Below, in pieces: positions 17,521-27,187 of a stretch of 42,806 nucleotides of DNA. The translations under genes were made by a program, and so were the position numbers. Position 1 is the stretch's first letter, and each line of letters opens with the position of its first letter. The notes below the pieces were generated by a model. The model was not told where the DNA came from, did no database searches, and saw only the letters and a program-made list of their open reading frames with translations. Origin of the DNA: Vibrio marinisediminis (GTDB taxonomy: Bacteria; Pseudomonadota; Gammaproteobacteria; Enterobacterales; Vibrionaceae); contig NZ_JACFYF010000022.1 in assembly GCF_014050145.1 (NCBI RefSeq), positions 1 to 42,806 on the forward strand, read 5' to 3'.

Positions 17521-19202
17521 GACGTATCCTTAACGATTTGATGGGGAATGATAAAGCTCATTCGTGTGTATTGATTGGTTTCAACGTCAATATTTAACTG
17601 GCTGACGCGACCAAATTTATTGGTTAAGCGCTTGGTGACAATTTGCATACCAAGCCCTTCATGATCTTCTTTAGGTGCTAAGTAGCTGCCGGCGTTGTCT
17701 TCAACGATAATTTGGCAACCTTGCTCAACCATTCGGCTATAGATGCGGATTACGCCACCTTCAAGTAAATGAGAGGTGCCATGTTTGATTGCGTTCTCAA
17801 CCAAAGGTTGCAGTGTAAAGGTTGGCAACCGACAATTTAGCCATGCATTATCAATATCAATTTCAACCTCGAGACGATCAGTAAAGCGCGCTTTCTCAAT
17901 AGTCAGGTAGGCATTTACGTGGTCAATCTCATCTTGTAGCGTGACCTCTTCAATGTCTTGCTTAAGATTACTGCGGAAAAATTGAGATAAGTGCTGGATC
18001 AGTTCGCGGGCTTTACTTGGGTCACGTCGAACCACCGCACTAATGGTATTGAGCGCATTAAATAGAAAATGCGGGTTTACTTGTGCGTGCAGCAGCTTGA
18101 TTTCAGCTTGTGAGAGTAAGGACTGTTTCTGTTGGTAGTCGCCATACAGAATTTGGCTTGAAAGTAGCTGAGCGATCCCTTGAGCCATCGACATGTTGAT
18201 GGTGGAGAAAAGCTTACGTTTAGGTTCGTAAAGCTTAATAGTACCTATGACCTTATCACCTGTGCGTAATGGGATGATCAACGCAGAGCCGAGTTTACAT
18301 TCGCTTGAGAGTGAACATTGGTAAGGTTTATCTTTGCCATCGAGGTAGATTATATCGTCTTGAGCGATGGCATCTAAGGTGCTTTGAGATGAGATGGGGG
18401 TATCGGGTTTATGGTGGTCATCACCAATGCCGACAAACGCTAGTATCTTCTCATCATCAGTAATTGATACCGCCCCAACATTGGTCTCTTCGTAAACAAT
18501 CCGTGCGATTTTCTCCGCAGTATTGGTGTTAAACCCCGCAGATAAAATACCCACCGAGCGTTCAGCGATATTCAATGCTCGGCGTGAAAAAGTCGCCGAG
18601 TACTCTTCAAAAATGGTTTTGCGATCTTGCAGAATACTCATAAATAGCGCCGCGCCGACTGAGTTGGCAATGATCATTGGCGCGGCTATTGCTGAGACTA
18701 AGCTAAAGGCTTGGTCAAAGGGTTTCGCGACCAGCAAGATGATCGCCATCTGAATGATCTCGGCAAATAGGGTAACCGCAAAGACGATGGTTGGGCTAAA
18801 GAGTAAAACCCCTTTGCCTTTACGTAACAAATAAGTATGCAGTAAGCCGCCAATTAGCCCTTCGGCAGTGGTGGAGATGGCGCAGGCGATATCAGTAAAT
18901 CCACCGAGTGAGTAGCGATGCAACCCACCAGTTAACCCAACGAAGAATCCGACCACAGGACCGCCGAATAAGCCCCCCATAACGGCGCCAATTGCTCGAG
19001 TATTAGCGATAGCATCATTTATTTGTAAGCCAAAATAGGTACCCATAATACAAAAAAGGGAAAACAGTACATAAATACTCAGTTTATGGCTGAGTCGGCT
19101 AGAGATATTGAGTAGGGGCAAGAAAATGGGCGTTTTGCTCAGCATATAGGCGAGCACTAAATAGACGCACATTTGCTGCAGCAGGGAGAGTATCAAATCC
19201 AT
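17505..19202 (-). CDS. btsS: Sensor histidine kinase BtsS (YehU), LytS family
   Basis: A 565-residue inner-membrane kinase. The N-terminal 5TM-Lyt sensor region (about 1-195) contains GAVMGGLFGGPVVGFFVGLTGGLHRYSLGG-type glycine-rich helices. A GAF domain (about 215-345) follows, then a His_kinase domain with the phosphoacceptor histidine in NPHFLFNALNTISAVVRRDP, then a HATPase domain (LQPLVENAIKHG, GLGMQIVTKRL). In E. coli the homologue is a high-affinity pyruvate sensor. Start chosen at ATG 19200-19202, nine bases after an AGG; the TTG at 19211 is less likely. It is translationally coupled to btsR through a 16-base overlap. Confidence 0.9.
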   Translation of the reverse strand: MDLILSLLQQMCVYLVLAYMLSKTPIFLPLLNISSRLSHKLSIYVLFSLFCIMGTYFGLQINDAIANTRAIGAVMGGLFGGPVVGFFVGLTGGLHRYSLGGFTDIACAISTTAEGLIGGLLHTYLLRKGKGVLLFSPTIVFAVTLFAEIIQMAIILLVAKPFDQAFSLVSAIAAPMIIANSVGAALFMSILQDRKTIFEEYSATFSRRALNIAERSVGILSAGFNTNTAEKIARIVYEETNVGAVSITDDEKILAFVGIGDDHHKPDTPISSQSTLDAIAQDDIIYLDGKDKPYQCSLSSECKLGSALIIPLRTGDKVIGTIKLYEPKRKLFSTINMSMAQGIAQLLSSQILYGDYQQKQSLLSQAEIKLLHAQVNPHFLFNALNTISAVVRRDPSKARELIQHLSQFFRSNLKQDIEEVTLQDEIDHVNAYLTIEKARFTDRLEVEIDIDNAWLNCRLPTFTLQPLVENAIKHGTSHLLEGGVIRIYSRMVEQGCQIIVEDNAGSYLAPKEDHEGLGMQIVTKRLTNKFGRVSQLNIDVETNQYTRMSFIIPHQIVKDTSCSPL

Positions 19203-19310
19203 GTAGCTCAACCTATTTCCATTAGTTGTTATTCACCATTTTATCGGCTTTGTTGATGAGAAAACATGCCTTCAGTAGAGAATTGAGCTAAAACACGGAA
19301 ATAGAGATGG

Positions 19311-19351
19311 TGTAATTTTAAGTTTACATCGAATGTTTATTTAGGTTTACG
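19311..19351 (+). promoter_or_regulatory. Two TyrR boxes upstream of aroF
   Basis: TGTAATTTTAAGTTTACA (19311-19328) matches the TyrR consensus TGTAAA-N6-TTTACA at 11 of 12 positions. TGTTTA-N6-TTTACG (19334-19351) is a weaker box. They start 23 bp apart, two helical turns, as in strong/weak pairs in E. coli, and the second abuts the -35 of the proposed aroF promoter. Confidence 0.75.
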
Positions 19352-19352
19352 G

Positions 19353-19380
19353 TTGAATTATTAATCATGCCTGTTATCTT
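19353..19380 (+). promoter_or_regulatory. Promoter of aroF-tyrA
   Basis: -35 TTGAAT (19353-19358), 16-base spacer, -10 TATCTT (19375-19380). It lies directly after the second TyrR box, fitting repression by TyrR. Confidence 0.55.
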
Positions 19381-19418
19381 AATGCTTCAGTGGTGCCTTA
19401 GTTGGGGAAAACTAAAGG

Positions 19419-19436
19419 TGTAATAATTTATTTACA
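19419..19436 (+). promoter_or_regulatory. Third TyrR box, in the aroF leader
   Basis: TGTAATAATTTATTTACA again matches 11 of 12 consensus positions. It lies 11 bases before the aroF start codon, downstream of the proposed promoter, where bound protein could block elongation or form a loop with the upstream pair. Confidence 0.6.
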
Positions 19437-19447
19437 GAGTTTCTATT

Positions 19448-20521
19448 ATGCAAAAAAGTGAATTGAGTAATGTCAACATCATTGATGAACAGGTATTGAT
19501 TACCCCAGATGAGTTGAAGGTGAAGTTGCCACTTAGTGATAATGCACGCCGATTTATTCAACAATCACGTCAAACTATCGCGAACATCATTCATAAAAAA
19601 GATCACCGTTTATTAGTCGTGTGTGGTCCTTGTTCGATTCATGATGTTGAGGCAGCAAAGGATTATGCTCGTCGTTTGAAAGAAATTTCTGAGCAGCTCA
19701 GCGATCAAGTCTATATTGTTATGCGTGTCTATTTTGAAAAGCCTCGTACCACCGTGGGGTGGAAAGGTCTCATCAATGATCCGCACCTTGATGGTAGCTT
19801 TGATATTGAGCATGGTCTACACGTGGGGCGTGAACTTTTGGTTGAGTTAGCAGAAATGGAAATACCATTAGCAACGGAAGCTTTAGATCCGATTAGCCCA
19901 CAATACCTAGCGGATACGTTTAGCTGGGCAGCAATTGGTGCTCGAACCACCGAATCACAAACGCATCGTGAAATGGCGAGTGGTCTGTCAATGCCTATCG
20001 GTTTCAAAAATGGCACTGATGGCAGCTTGGCAACCGCAATCAATGCGATGCAAGCGGCCTCTTCAAGCCATCGTTTTATGGGAATTAGCCGTGAAGGGCA
20101 AGTAGCATTACTGACGACTCAAGGTAACCCTAATGGTCATGTCATTTTGCGCGGTGGGAAACAGACTAACTATGATTCTGTTTCCGTGACTGAATGCGAA
20201 GAAGACATGGCAAAGATGGGGTTAGACGCATCTTTAATGGTTGATTGTAGCCATGCCAATTCACGCAAAGATTATCGTCGTCAACCATTAGTCGCAGAAG
20301 ACGTTATTCATCAAATTCGCGAAGGTAATAAATCGATTATTGGTTTGATGATAGAAAGTCATATCAATGAGGGTAGTCAGTCCTCAGATCTGGCAACAAA
20401 TGAGATGCAATATGGTGTTTCTATTACTGATGCTTGTATTGATTGGCAAACAACTGAGACACTATTACGTCATGCGCACACTGCATTAGTGCCATTTTTA
20501 GAAGATCGTTTGAAAGGTTAA
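19448..20521 (+). CDS. aroF: 3-deoxy-7-phosphoheptulonate (DAHP) synthase, class I
   Basis: Condenses phosphoenolpyruvate with erythrose 4-phosphate, the first step of the shikimate pathway. The 357-residue protein has the class I (AroFGH) motifs: LLVVCGPCSIHD with the metal-binding cysteine near residue 60, MRVYFEKPRTTVGWKGL (near 97), GARTTESQTHREMASGLSMP, and the metal ligands in VDCSHANS and MIESHINEG. Coupling to tyrA 22 bases downstream and the TyrR boxes upstream indicate the tyrosine-regulated isozyme, AroF. The feedback class cannot be proved from sequence by eye. Confidence 0.92.
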   Translation: MQKSELSNVNIIDEQVLITPDELKVKLPLSDNARRFIQQSRQTIANIIHKKDHRLLVVCGPCSIHDVEAAKDYARRLKEISEQLSDQVYIVMRVYFEKPRTTVGWKGLINDPHLDGSFDIEHGLHVGRELLVELAEMEIPLATEALDPISPQYLADTFSWAAIGARTTESQTHREMASGLSMPIGFKNGTDGSLATAINAMQAASSSHRFMGISREGQVALLTTQGNPNGHVILRGGKQTNYDSVSVTECEEDMAKMGLDASLMVDCSHANSRKDYRRQPLVAEDVIHQIREGNKSIIGLMIESHINEGSQSSDLATNEMQYGVSITDACIDWQTTETLLRHAHTALVPFLEDRLKG

Positions 20522-20543
20522 GTTGTAAGGAATAGGGACATTC

Positions 20544-21671
20544 ATGGCCGAACAGTTAAATGAACTGCGTGATCAGATCGATGCAGTCGACAAACAAATT
20601 CTCAATTTACTTGCTCAACGTCTATCGTTGGTAGAGAAAGTAGGCGAAGTAAAAAGTGAACACGGTTTACCGATTTATGCACCGGATAGAGAAGCGGCAA
20701 TGTTGGCTTCTCGTCGTGCGGAAGCCGAAAAAGTCGGTGTGCCTCCTCAGTTGATTGAAGATATTTTGCGCAGAACGATGCGTGAGTCTTATGCCAGTGA
20801 AAAAGATTCGGGTTTCAAGTGTTTAAACCCACAATTGCGCTCAGTTGTGATTGTTGGGGGTAAAGGTCAGCTCGGTGGTTTGTTTGGTCGAATGTTTAGC
20901 CTGTCTGGCTATCAAGTAAAAGTATTAGGCAGTCAAGATTGGCACCGTGCCGGTGAGATTTTGGATGGGGCAGGGTTAGTGGTTGTCACCGTTCCGATCC
21001 ATCTAACGGAAGGGGTGATTGAAAAACTCGGTCAATTACCTGACGATTGCATCTTATGCGACCTCACTTCGATTAAGTCAAAGCCGCTCAATACTATGCT
21101 GCGTGTTCATAATGGACCGGTTGTTGGGCTTCACCCGATGTTTGGCCCAGATGTACCAAGCTTAGCGAAGCAGGTGATTGTCTACTGCGATGGTCGAGGT
21201 GAAGAACATTATCAGTGGTTACTGAAGCAATTCTCTATTTGGGGAGCGAGTCTGTGTCAAATTGATGCGAGTGAGCACGACCATGGCATGACGCTTATTC
21301 AAGCTCTACGCCACTTTACCTCTTTTGCTTATGGACTGCATTTAAGCAAAGAAAATCCAAGTATCGATAAGTTGATGAAGCTAAGTTCTCCTATTTATCG
21401 TTTAGAACTGGCGATGGTTGGGCGTTTATTTGGGCAAGATCCTCACCTCTATGGCGACATCATTTTCTCTTCTCAAGAGAACATAGAGATGATTAAGCGA
21501 TTCCATCATCGTTTTGGTGAAGCACTGCAGATTCTTGAGAACAATGATAAAGAAACCTTTATCGACAGTTTTGACCAAGTCAGTGATTGGTTTGGCGATT
21601 ACTCTCATCAATTTATGGTTGAAAGCCAAAACTTACTGAAACAAGCCAATGATTCGATTCATCGAGGATAA
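20544..21671 (+). CDS. tyrA: Bifunctional chorismate mutase / prephenate dehydrogenase
   Basis: Makes prephenate and then 4-hydroxyphenylpyruvate for tyrosine. The N-terminal AroQ-type chorismate mutase (about 1-90) has [20 protein letters not shown] and RMRES-like [10 protein letters not shown]. The dehydrogenase domain starts near residue 98 with the NAD-binding [18 protein letters not shown]. The catalytic histidine region [16 protein letters not shown] and [14 protein letters not shown] follow. Length 375 is typical. It is in an operon with aroF and closed by a strong terminator. Confidence 0.96.
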   Translation: MAEQLNELRDQIDAVDKQILNLLAQRLSLVEKVGEVKSEHGLPIYAPDREAAMLASRRAEAEKVGVPPQLIEDILRRTMRESYASEKDSGFKCLNPQLRSVVIVGGKGQLGGLFGRMFSLSGYQVKVLGSQDWHRAGEILDGAGLVVVTVPIHLTEGVIEKLGQLPDDCILCDLTSIKSKPLNTMLRVHNGPVVGLHPMFGPDVPSLAKQVIVYCDGRGEEHYQWLLKQFSIWGASLCQIDASEHDHGMTLIQALRHFTSFAYGLHLSKENPSIDKLMKLSSPIYRLELAMVGRLFGQDPHLYGDIIFSSQENIEMIKRFHHRFGEALQILENNDKETFIDSFDQVSDWFGDYSHQFMVESQNLLKQANDSIHRG

Positions 21672-21697
21672 AAAAAGCTGCCATTGGCAGCTTTTTT
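21670..21697. terminator. Bidirectional terminator after tyrA
   Basis: AAAAAAGCTGCC and GGCAGCTTTTTT form a stem with A and T tracts on either side, serving tyrA and the converging M23 peptidase gene. Confidence 0.92.
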
Positions 21698-21715
21698 AAC
21701 ATAGAGAGTTCGCCG

Positions 21716-22708
21716 TTATTGTACACTAACTTGCTTGTCACTTTTCGTTTCGTGCTTCACGGTATCAACCGAGTGATCAACATACGGATTGTTGGTTAAG
21801 TTAACTTGGAGACGAACATTGTCATCGATCAATTTCACTAGGGGCGCCCATTTCACTTTTTTCTCTTTTTCAAAGAGATAGTTAAAATTATCTGGCGTCC
21901 AATCCATTGTGTATTGTGGGTTAAGAGAACGCCCTAAAAAGCGCACTTCGTAGTGTAGATGAGGGCCGGTAGAGTTACCTGAATTGCCACAGGTTGCGAT
22001 CTCTTCACCTTTAGAGACAAATTGACCACTCTTTACTTTGAAATACTGCAGGTGGGCATACGAGGTCATAAAGCCAAACGAGTGGCGTACGGTGAGAAAG
22101 TTACCAAAGCCTTTTTTGCTCGGTCTAACGGTTTCAATGACGCCATCCGCAGGAGCCACAATAGAGGTGCCGCGTTTACAGGTTAGGTCGATCCCCGTAT
22201 GAGTATGGCGTTTGCCACTAATAGGATTAGTGCGGCGTCCATAGGAAGATGAAATACGCTGGTAGTCGAGCGGTGTATCATTGGGGATCATACGGAACAT
22301 CGTGGCGCGCACGGCGGAATCAACAGCGGCGGCATCAAGACGATCTTCTAGATTCTGATCTCCCAATGGAGCGTCATCAGATAAGCCCAGTACAGATTCC
22401 ACATCATAGACGCGCTTGCCCAGTACATGCAGTTGATCGCGTTTTTGTTCTAACTCTTGAGAGAGCGTATGGCTGGTATCCATTTGCTCTTCATACAACT
22501 GTTCCAGTGTCGCCTTTTGCTCACGGGTTTGGGTCAACTCTTGGTTGAGTGTTGCGATTTGTTGTTGGTGAAAGTAGAAGTAGCCAGCGATCGAACCGAT
22601 TGCGGTAACGGTGGCTGTAATAGCAAGCAGTAAATGTTTTCTACTGATAGAGAAGTGTTGCTCTTCTTTACCAGTAGGAATAGTTATGGTTATTTTTTTT
22701 TGAGACAT
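21716..22708 (-). CDS. M23 family metallopeptidase (LytM endopeptidase), membrane anchored
   Basis: A 330-residue predicted cell-wall endopeptidase. There is one N-terminal membrane helix (about residues 26-46), then a coiled coil (about 48-100) and a LytM domain (about 155-270). The zinc ligands and catalytic histidines are present in KRHTHTGIDL and GPHLHYEVRFLG, with SYAHLQ between, so the enzyme should be active, unlike EnvC- or NlpD-type activators. Vibrios have several such endopeptidases (ShyA, ShyB, ShyC and TagE-like proteins). The short form here resembles the TagE-like ones, but I do not assign a name. Ten bases separate it from the upstream PilZ gene, suggesting co-transcription. 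The ribosome-binding site at ATG 22708 is weak. Confidence 0.85.
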   Translation of the reverse strand: MSQKKITITIPTGKEEQHFSISRKHLLLAITATVTAIGSIAGYFYFHQQQIATLNQELTQTREQKATLEQLYEEQMDTSHTLSQELEQKRDQLHVLGKRVYDVESVLGLSDDAPLGDQNLEDRLDAAAVDSAVRATMFRMIPNDTPLDYQRISSSYGRRTNPISGKRHTHTGIDLTCKRGTSIVAPADGVIETVRPSKKGFGNFLTVRHSFGFMTSYAHLQYFKVKSGQFVSKGEEIATCGNSGNSTGPHLHYEVRFLGRSLNPQYTMDWTPDNFNYLFEKEKKVKWAPLVKLIDDNVRLQVNLTNNPYVDHSVDTVKHETKSDKQVSVQ

Positions 22709-22717
22709 ACAACTTAG

Positions 22718-23089
22718 TTAAGAATAATCTGCTAGATCCGATAATTGCTCGATTTCACGATGCAGTAAGTGATCATCTCCAACATTGAGTTCAATAATGC
22801 GTTTAAGGTGACTGATACTTTCGATATCAATGTTTCCAATGATGACTCGAGCAAGCTTTTTATCTTCACTGATAATTCTACCGTCGAGCTCAATGGTGAT
22901 GTCGCTTTCTGGTAATTGGAATTGTACCGAGATTGGGCGAGTTATATTTAGCGGATTGTCTTGCGGGAAGCTCAGCAGTAATCCATGTAAAGAGAGATCT
23001 TTGACAGTGGCTTCTACTTTGAGTTCGCCTTGACTCACTATCGCTATCGCTTGATATATGATGCGTGAAAATCGACGTCGTTCAATCAT
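22718..23089 (-). CDS. PilZ-domain protein (likely PlzA-type c-di-GMP binder)
   Basis: A 123-residue single-domain PilZ protein. The c-di-GMP-binding elements are visible: RRRFSR at residues 4-9 (RxxxR) and DLSLHG near residue 31 (D/NxSxxG). By position it should be the orthologue of V. cholerae VC0697 (PlzA), though that identity is from memory of gene order. AGGAG stands upstream of the ATG. It lies 10 bases before the M23 endopeptidase gene; whether c-di-GMP controls that enzyme is not known. mbaA, which makes and breaks c-di-GMP, is 5 kb away. Confidence 0.85.
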   Translation of the reverse strand: MIERRRFSRIIYQAIAIVSQGELKVEATVKDLSLHGLLLSFPQDNPLNITRPISVQFQLPESDITIELDGRIISEDKKLARVIIGNIDIESISHLKRIIELNVGDDHLLHREIEQLSDLADYS

Positions 23090-23212
23090 ACTTCGTTCTC
23101 TCCTTCGGTTTTTTATCAGCTTACCAGAATAAGGCTGTTTACCATTTGGAATTCTTTAAACTTAGTGATGAAGGTCTTTTTACTTAAACAATGAGGGCAT
23201 TCATATACAACA

Positions 23213-23240
23213 AAGGCCGCTATAATAGCGACCTTTGAAT
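23213..23240 (-). terminator. Terminator of ettA
   Basis: CAAAGG-CGCTA and TAGCG-CCTTTG pair around TAA with one internal mismatch. On the minus strand a moderately T-rich stretch follows. It lies about 60 bases after the ettA stop codon. Confidence 0.6.
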
Positions 23241-23301
23241 AAAATTCAAGCAGATATGTTGTGGCGTTATACGGCTACTTTACCTGCTGAATTCATTTTC
23301 A

Positions 23302-24969
23302 TTACTTAGTAATGCGCTTGTACTTGATGCGGTGAGGTTCCGCAGCTTCAGGACCAAGCGTCTTCTTCAACCAGTCCATATACTCAGTGTAGTTGCCTTC
23401 GTAGAAGTTAACTTGACCTTCATCGCGGTAATCTAGAATGTGAGTCGCAATACGGTCCAAGAACCAACGGTCGTGCGAAATAACCATGGCACAACCAGGG
23501 AACTCGAGCAGCGCTTCTTCTAGTGCACGAAGTGTTTCTACATCAAGGTCATTGGTCGGTTCATCGAGTAGCAATACGTTGCCGCCTGCTTTAAGCAGTT
23601 TCGCAAGGTGGACACGGTTACGCTCACCACCAGAAAGCTCGCCAATGATCTTTTGTTGGTCGTTACCTTTGAAGTTAAAACGAGAACAGTAAGCACGAGC
23701 AGGGATCTCGAAGTTGTTGATCTTAATGATATCAGCGCCTTCAGAAATCTCTTGGAATACGGTCTTTTTATCGTCCATGCTGTCGCGGAACTGATCTACA
23801 GAAGCTAGTTTTACTGTATCACCTAGCTCAACCGTACCTGAATCAGGTTGTTCTGCACCACTTAACATTTTAAATAGGGTTGATTTACCTGCACCGTTGG
23901 CACCAACGATACCGACAATCGCACCTTTCGGCATGCTGAAAGAGAGATCATCAATCAGAACACGATCACCGAATGACTTCGTTAGGTTTTTAACTTCAAG
24001 AACTTTGTCACCTAGACGGTCACCTGGCGGAATGAACAACTCATTCGTTTCGTTACGCTTTTGGTATTGACCTGTGGTCAGTTCTTCAAAGCGAGCCATA
24101 CGAGCTTTCGATTTCGCTTGGCGACCTTTCGGGTTTTGACGAACCCACTCAAGTTCTTTTTCAATGGTCTTTTGACGTGCGCTTTCGCCTGCTTTTTCTT
24201 GCTTCAGACGCTCATCTTTTTGCTCTAGCCAAGATGTGTAGTTACCTTGCCATGGAATACCTTCACCACGGTCAAGTTCTAGAATCCAGCCAGCAGCGTT
24301 GTCTAGGAAGTAACGGTCGTGGGTAATTGCCACAACAGTACCACTGTAATCAACAAGGAAGTGCTCAAGCCACGCAACAGATTCTGCATCCAAGTGGTTG
24401 GTTGGTTCGTCGAGTAGTAGCATATCTGGCTTTTCTAAAAGCAGACGACAGATTGCAACGCGGCGACGTTCACCACCCGATAGGTGTTCAATCTTCGCAT
24501 CCCATTCAGGAAGACGAAGTGCATCAGCAGCGCGCTCAAGAGCCGTTTCTAGATTGTGACCATCTTTGGCTTGAATCAGGGCTTCTAACTCGCCTTGCTC
24601 TTTTGCTAATGCATCAAAGTCAGCGTTCTCTTCTGCATACTCAGCGTATACTTGGTCTAAGCGTTTTAGTGCACCAGCAACGTCTGATACCGCTTCTTCA
24701 ACGATTTCACGAACGGTTTTTGACTCGTCAAGAACCGGCTCCTGTGGAAGATAACCCACATTAAGACCTGGTTGTGCGCGCGCTTCACCATCGATATCTT
24801 TATCGATGCCCGCCATGATACGTAGCAGAGTCGATTTACCCGAGCCATTTAGACCGAGAACACCGATTTTTGCACCAGGGAAGAAGCTTAGAGAAATATC
24901 TTTAAGAATTTGACGCTTAGGTGGCACAACCTTGCTCACCCGCGACATAGTATAGACGTATTCAGCCAT
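23302..24969 (-). CDS. ettA: Energy-dependent translational throttle protein EttA (ABC-F)
   Basis: A soluble ABC-F ATPase of 555 residues that binds the ribosomal E site and gates the first steps of elongation according to the ATP/ADP ratio. Two ABC cassettes are present: Walker A GLNGSGKST (near residue 40) and GANGAGKST (near 356), with signature motifs LSGGERRR and LSGGERNR. The arm segment lies inside the first cassette (about 95-140), the P-site tRNA interaction motif region follows at about 240-300, and the C-terminal RIKYKRITK tail is characteristic. It is divergent from slt; the ettA-slt-trpR-yjjX order is shared with E. coli. Confidence 0.96.
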   Translation of the reverse strand: MAEYVYTMSRVSKVVPPKRQILKDISLSFFPGAKIGVLGLNGSGKSTLLRIMAGIDKDIDGEARAQPGLNVGYLPQEPVLDESKTVREIVEEAVSDVAGALKRLDQVYAEYAEENADFDALAKEQGELEALIQAKDGHNLETALERAADALRLPEWDAKIEHLSGGERRRVAICRLLLEKPDMLLLDEPTNHLDAESVAWLEHFLVDYSGTVVAITHDRYFLDNAAGWILELDRGEGIPWQGNYTSWLEQKDERLKQEKAGESARQKTIEKELEWVRQNPKGRQAKSKARMARFEELTTGQYQKRNETNELFIPPGDRLGDKVLEVKNLTKSFGDRVLIDDLSFSMPKGAIVGIVGANGAGKSTLFKMLSGAEQPDSGTVELGDTVKLASVDQFRDSMDDKKTVFQEISEGADIIKINNFEIPARAYCSRFNFKGNDQQKIIGELSGGERNRVHLAKLLKAGGNVLLLDEPTNDLDVETLRALEEALLEFPGCAMVISHDRWFLDRIATHILDYRDEGQVNFYEGNYTEYMDWLKKTLGPEAAEPHRIKYKRITK

Positions 24970-25223
24970 TGCCGATGGTTCCTAACTTTCTGTATACATA
25001 AACGTGCATTTTACACCACCCGATCATAGTTTGTTACTGTCTGGGTCAAATGGTGCCAATAGAAAAAGCATACTAACGAAATTTATCGCGGAGGGAAGCG
25101 TAAATCACTAAATGTGTCACACTTGTACGAAATAATTGTTGTTTACCGCTATATGCTTTACAGAACTTATTAGAATAGTCTTAATAGCATTTAAATATAT
25201 CGTTTCTCAATAGGACGAGAGTC

Positions 25224-27173
25224 ATGACGACCAAGCTTTCTAAGTCGCTGTATCGCCTTCCTTCATCTATGTTGGCATTGTCAACGATGATATACAGCGC
25301 AACGGGTATTGCTGCGACCCCTAATCTATCAGAACAACGGGATCTTTATGATCAAGCTCAGCAGTTGCTTGATAACAAGCAAGTTGATCAGTACTTAGTT
25401 TTGCGACCGAAAATTGCGAGTTACCCGCTAACTCCTTATGTCGATTATCGAACCTTACTGGTGCAATTGGGTGAGAAGTCGCCTGTAGAGGTGAACCAGT
25501 TCATTGAGCGACACCAAGGGTACCCATTTTCGACTCGCATCCGTGCCCCTTATATCGACCAGCTAGCGCACAATAAGCAGTGGCAGACCTTATTAGAGTT
25601 TCAAACTGATCTGCCACGTGGTGAAAAGTACCAATGCCACTATTATTACGCACAATATAAAACGGGTAATTCAAACTTAGCCTACAAAGGTGCTGAAGAT
25701 TTATGGCTGCATGGCAGCAGTGTTTCTGATGCTTGCGATCCATTATTTGAGGCTTGGCAAAAAGCAGGGCTGCAAACCGATCAGCAAATTCTCAATCGAA
25801 TGTTACTCGCGTTTGATGCGCGTAACAGCAGCCTACTCAAGTATCTCGGTAAACAAGTGGATTCATCACAAGCGAAGAAAAAAGCGGGTGATATGCAAAC
25901 GCTATTCGCTAAGCCTGAAGATGTGGCCAAATTTGCCAAACAAAAACCTGCCAATACGTTTTATCGCCAACAAAGTGAAATGGCCTTGGAAAAACTGGCA
26001 AGAAAGGATGTTGAAAAGGCACAACGCGCTTGGCAAACCGTGGTTGATGGACAGAAACTGACCCAAGAACAAGCGCAAAAATTAGCAGATTACATTTCAT
26101 TTCGTTTGATCAACAGTGATTCTGCTTCGCTTGTGCAGTGGCGTGATAAGCAAATCCAATCATCAGCCAATGGTAAGTTAGTTGAGCGTCGTGCTCGTTT
26201 AGCGATTCAGCAGGCTGACTGGCGTGGTCTTGCTAATTGGATTGAGCTTTTACCTAATAACATGCGTGATTCATTACGCTGGCAATATTGGTTGGCACGT
26301 TCTGAGCTTGCTGTAGGCAAAACCAAGCAAGCGAAACAACGCTTAGAGAATATTATTGGGCAACGCAATTTTTATAGTGTTGCGGCAGCGAGAGAGCTTG
26401 GGCGCTCGGTGGCTTATCCTCAATCGACACTTCAGCTTGACCGTTCAACGATTCAACCATTTGATACTGCGTTATTGCGTATTGATGAATTGATCGTGCG
26501 CGACAAAATTGCGGCAGCGAAAAGTGAATGGCGTCATCTTTTACGTCGAGCAGATAAGCAGCAACAAGAAATGTTAACTGCCTATGCGGCGTATAAGCGT
26601 TGGCACCACTTAACGGTGACGGGCAGCATTGAAGCGAAAATGTGGGATAACCTAGAGCTGCGTTTCCCTGTTGCTCATCGCTGGTGGTTCAATTTTTACG
26701 GTGAAAAACACAGTATTGACCCAATTACTTTAATGTCTTTAGCTCGCCAAGAGAGTGCGATGGATGTTGAAGCGAAATCACCAGTTGGCGCTCGAGGTAT
26801 CATGCAGATCATGCCTTCGACCGCGAAATACACCGCGCGTAAGTACGAGTTAACCTACCGAGGAAGCCATGATCTTTACCAAGTGGGCAAAAATATTGAA
26901 ATAGGTAGCAGGTATTTGCAGAGTTTACTGGATAAATACGATAACAATCGAATTTTCGCATTTGCAGCGTATAATGCAGGTCCAGGAAGAGTAAAAACAT
27001 GGCGTGAGCGAACTCAAGGAAAATTAGATGCTTATGCGTTTATTGAAGCGATTCCATTCAATGAAACGCGTGGCTATGTACAAAATATTCTGATGTTTGA
27101 ACTCTACTACCGAGAACTACTGGGCGCAGACGGCGCCTTTCTGCAACCTCATGAAATGAAGACTAAGTATTAA
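25224..27173 (+). CDS. slt: Soluble lytic murein transglycosylase Slt
   Basis: A periplasmic enzyme of 649 residues that cleaves glycan strands to give 1,6-anhydromuropeptides, which feed the NagZ-AnmK-MurQ route in this window. A signal peptide (about residues 1-31, ending GIAA) is followed by a long alpha-helical doughnut domain (about 35-450). The C-terminal catalytic domain has the active-site glutamate in LARQESAMD (near residue 509), then GARGIMQIMPSTAKY and AAYNAGPGRVKTW. The ribosome-binding site TAGGACGAGAGTC is good. trpR starts 14 bases after the stop, so the two are likely co-transcribed. Confidence 0.95.
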   Translation: MTTKLSKSLYRLPSSMLALSTMIYSATGIAATPNLSEQRDLYDQAQQLLDNKQVDQYLVLRPKIASYPLTPYVDYRTLLVQLGEKSPVEVNQFIERHQGYPFSTRIRAPYIDQLAHNKQWQTLLEFQTDLPRGEKYQCHYYYAQYKTGNSNLAYKGAEDLWLHGSSVSDACDPLFEAWQKAGLQTDQQILNRMLLAFDARNSSLLKYLGKQVDSSQAKKKAGDMQTLFAKPEDVAKFAKQKPANTFYRQQSEMALEKLARKDVEKAQRAWQTVVDGQKLTQEQAQKLADYISFRLINSDSASLVQWRDKQIQSSANGKLVERRARLAIQQADWRGLANWIELLPNNMRDSLRWQYWLARSELAVGKTKQAKQRLENIIGQRNFYSVAAARELGRSVAYPQSTLQLDRSTIQPFDTALLRIDELIVRDKIAAAKSEWRHLLRRADKQQQEMLTAYAAYKRWHHLTVTGSIEAKMWDNLELRFPVAHRWWFNFYGEKHSIDPITLMSLARQESAMDVEAKSPVGARGIMQIMPSTAKYTARKYELTYRGSHDLYQVGKNIEIGSRYLQSLLDKYDNNRIFAFAAYNAGPGRVKTWRERTQGKLDAYAFIEAIPFNETRGYVQNILMFELYYRELLGADGAFLQPHEMKTKY

Positions 27174-27187
27174 GCGAGCGGCAAATC

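Noticed and set aside
25101-25125. TGTGTCACA upstream of slt as a CRP site
   Set aside because: The two half-sites overlap instead of being separated by 6 bp.
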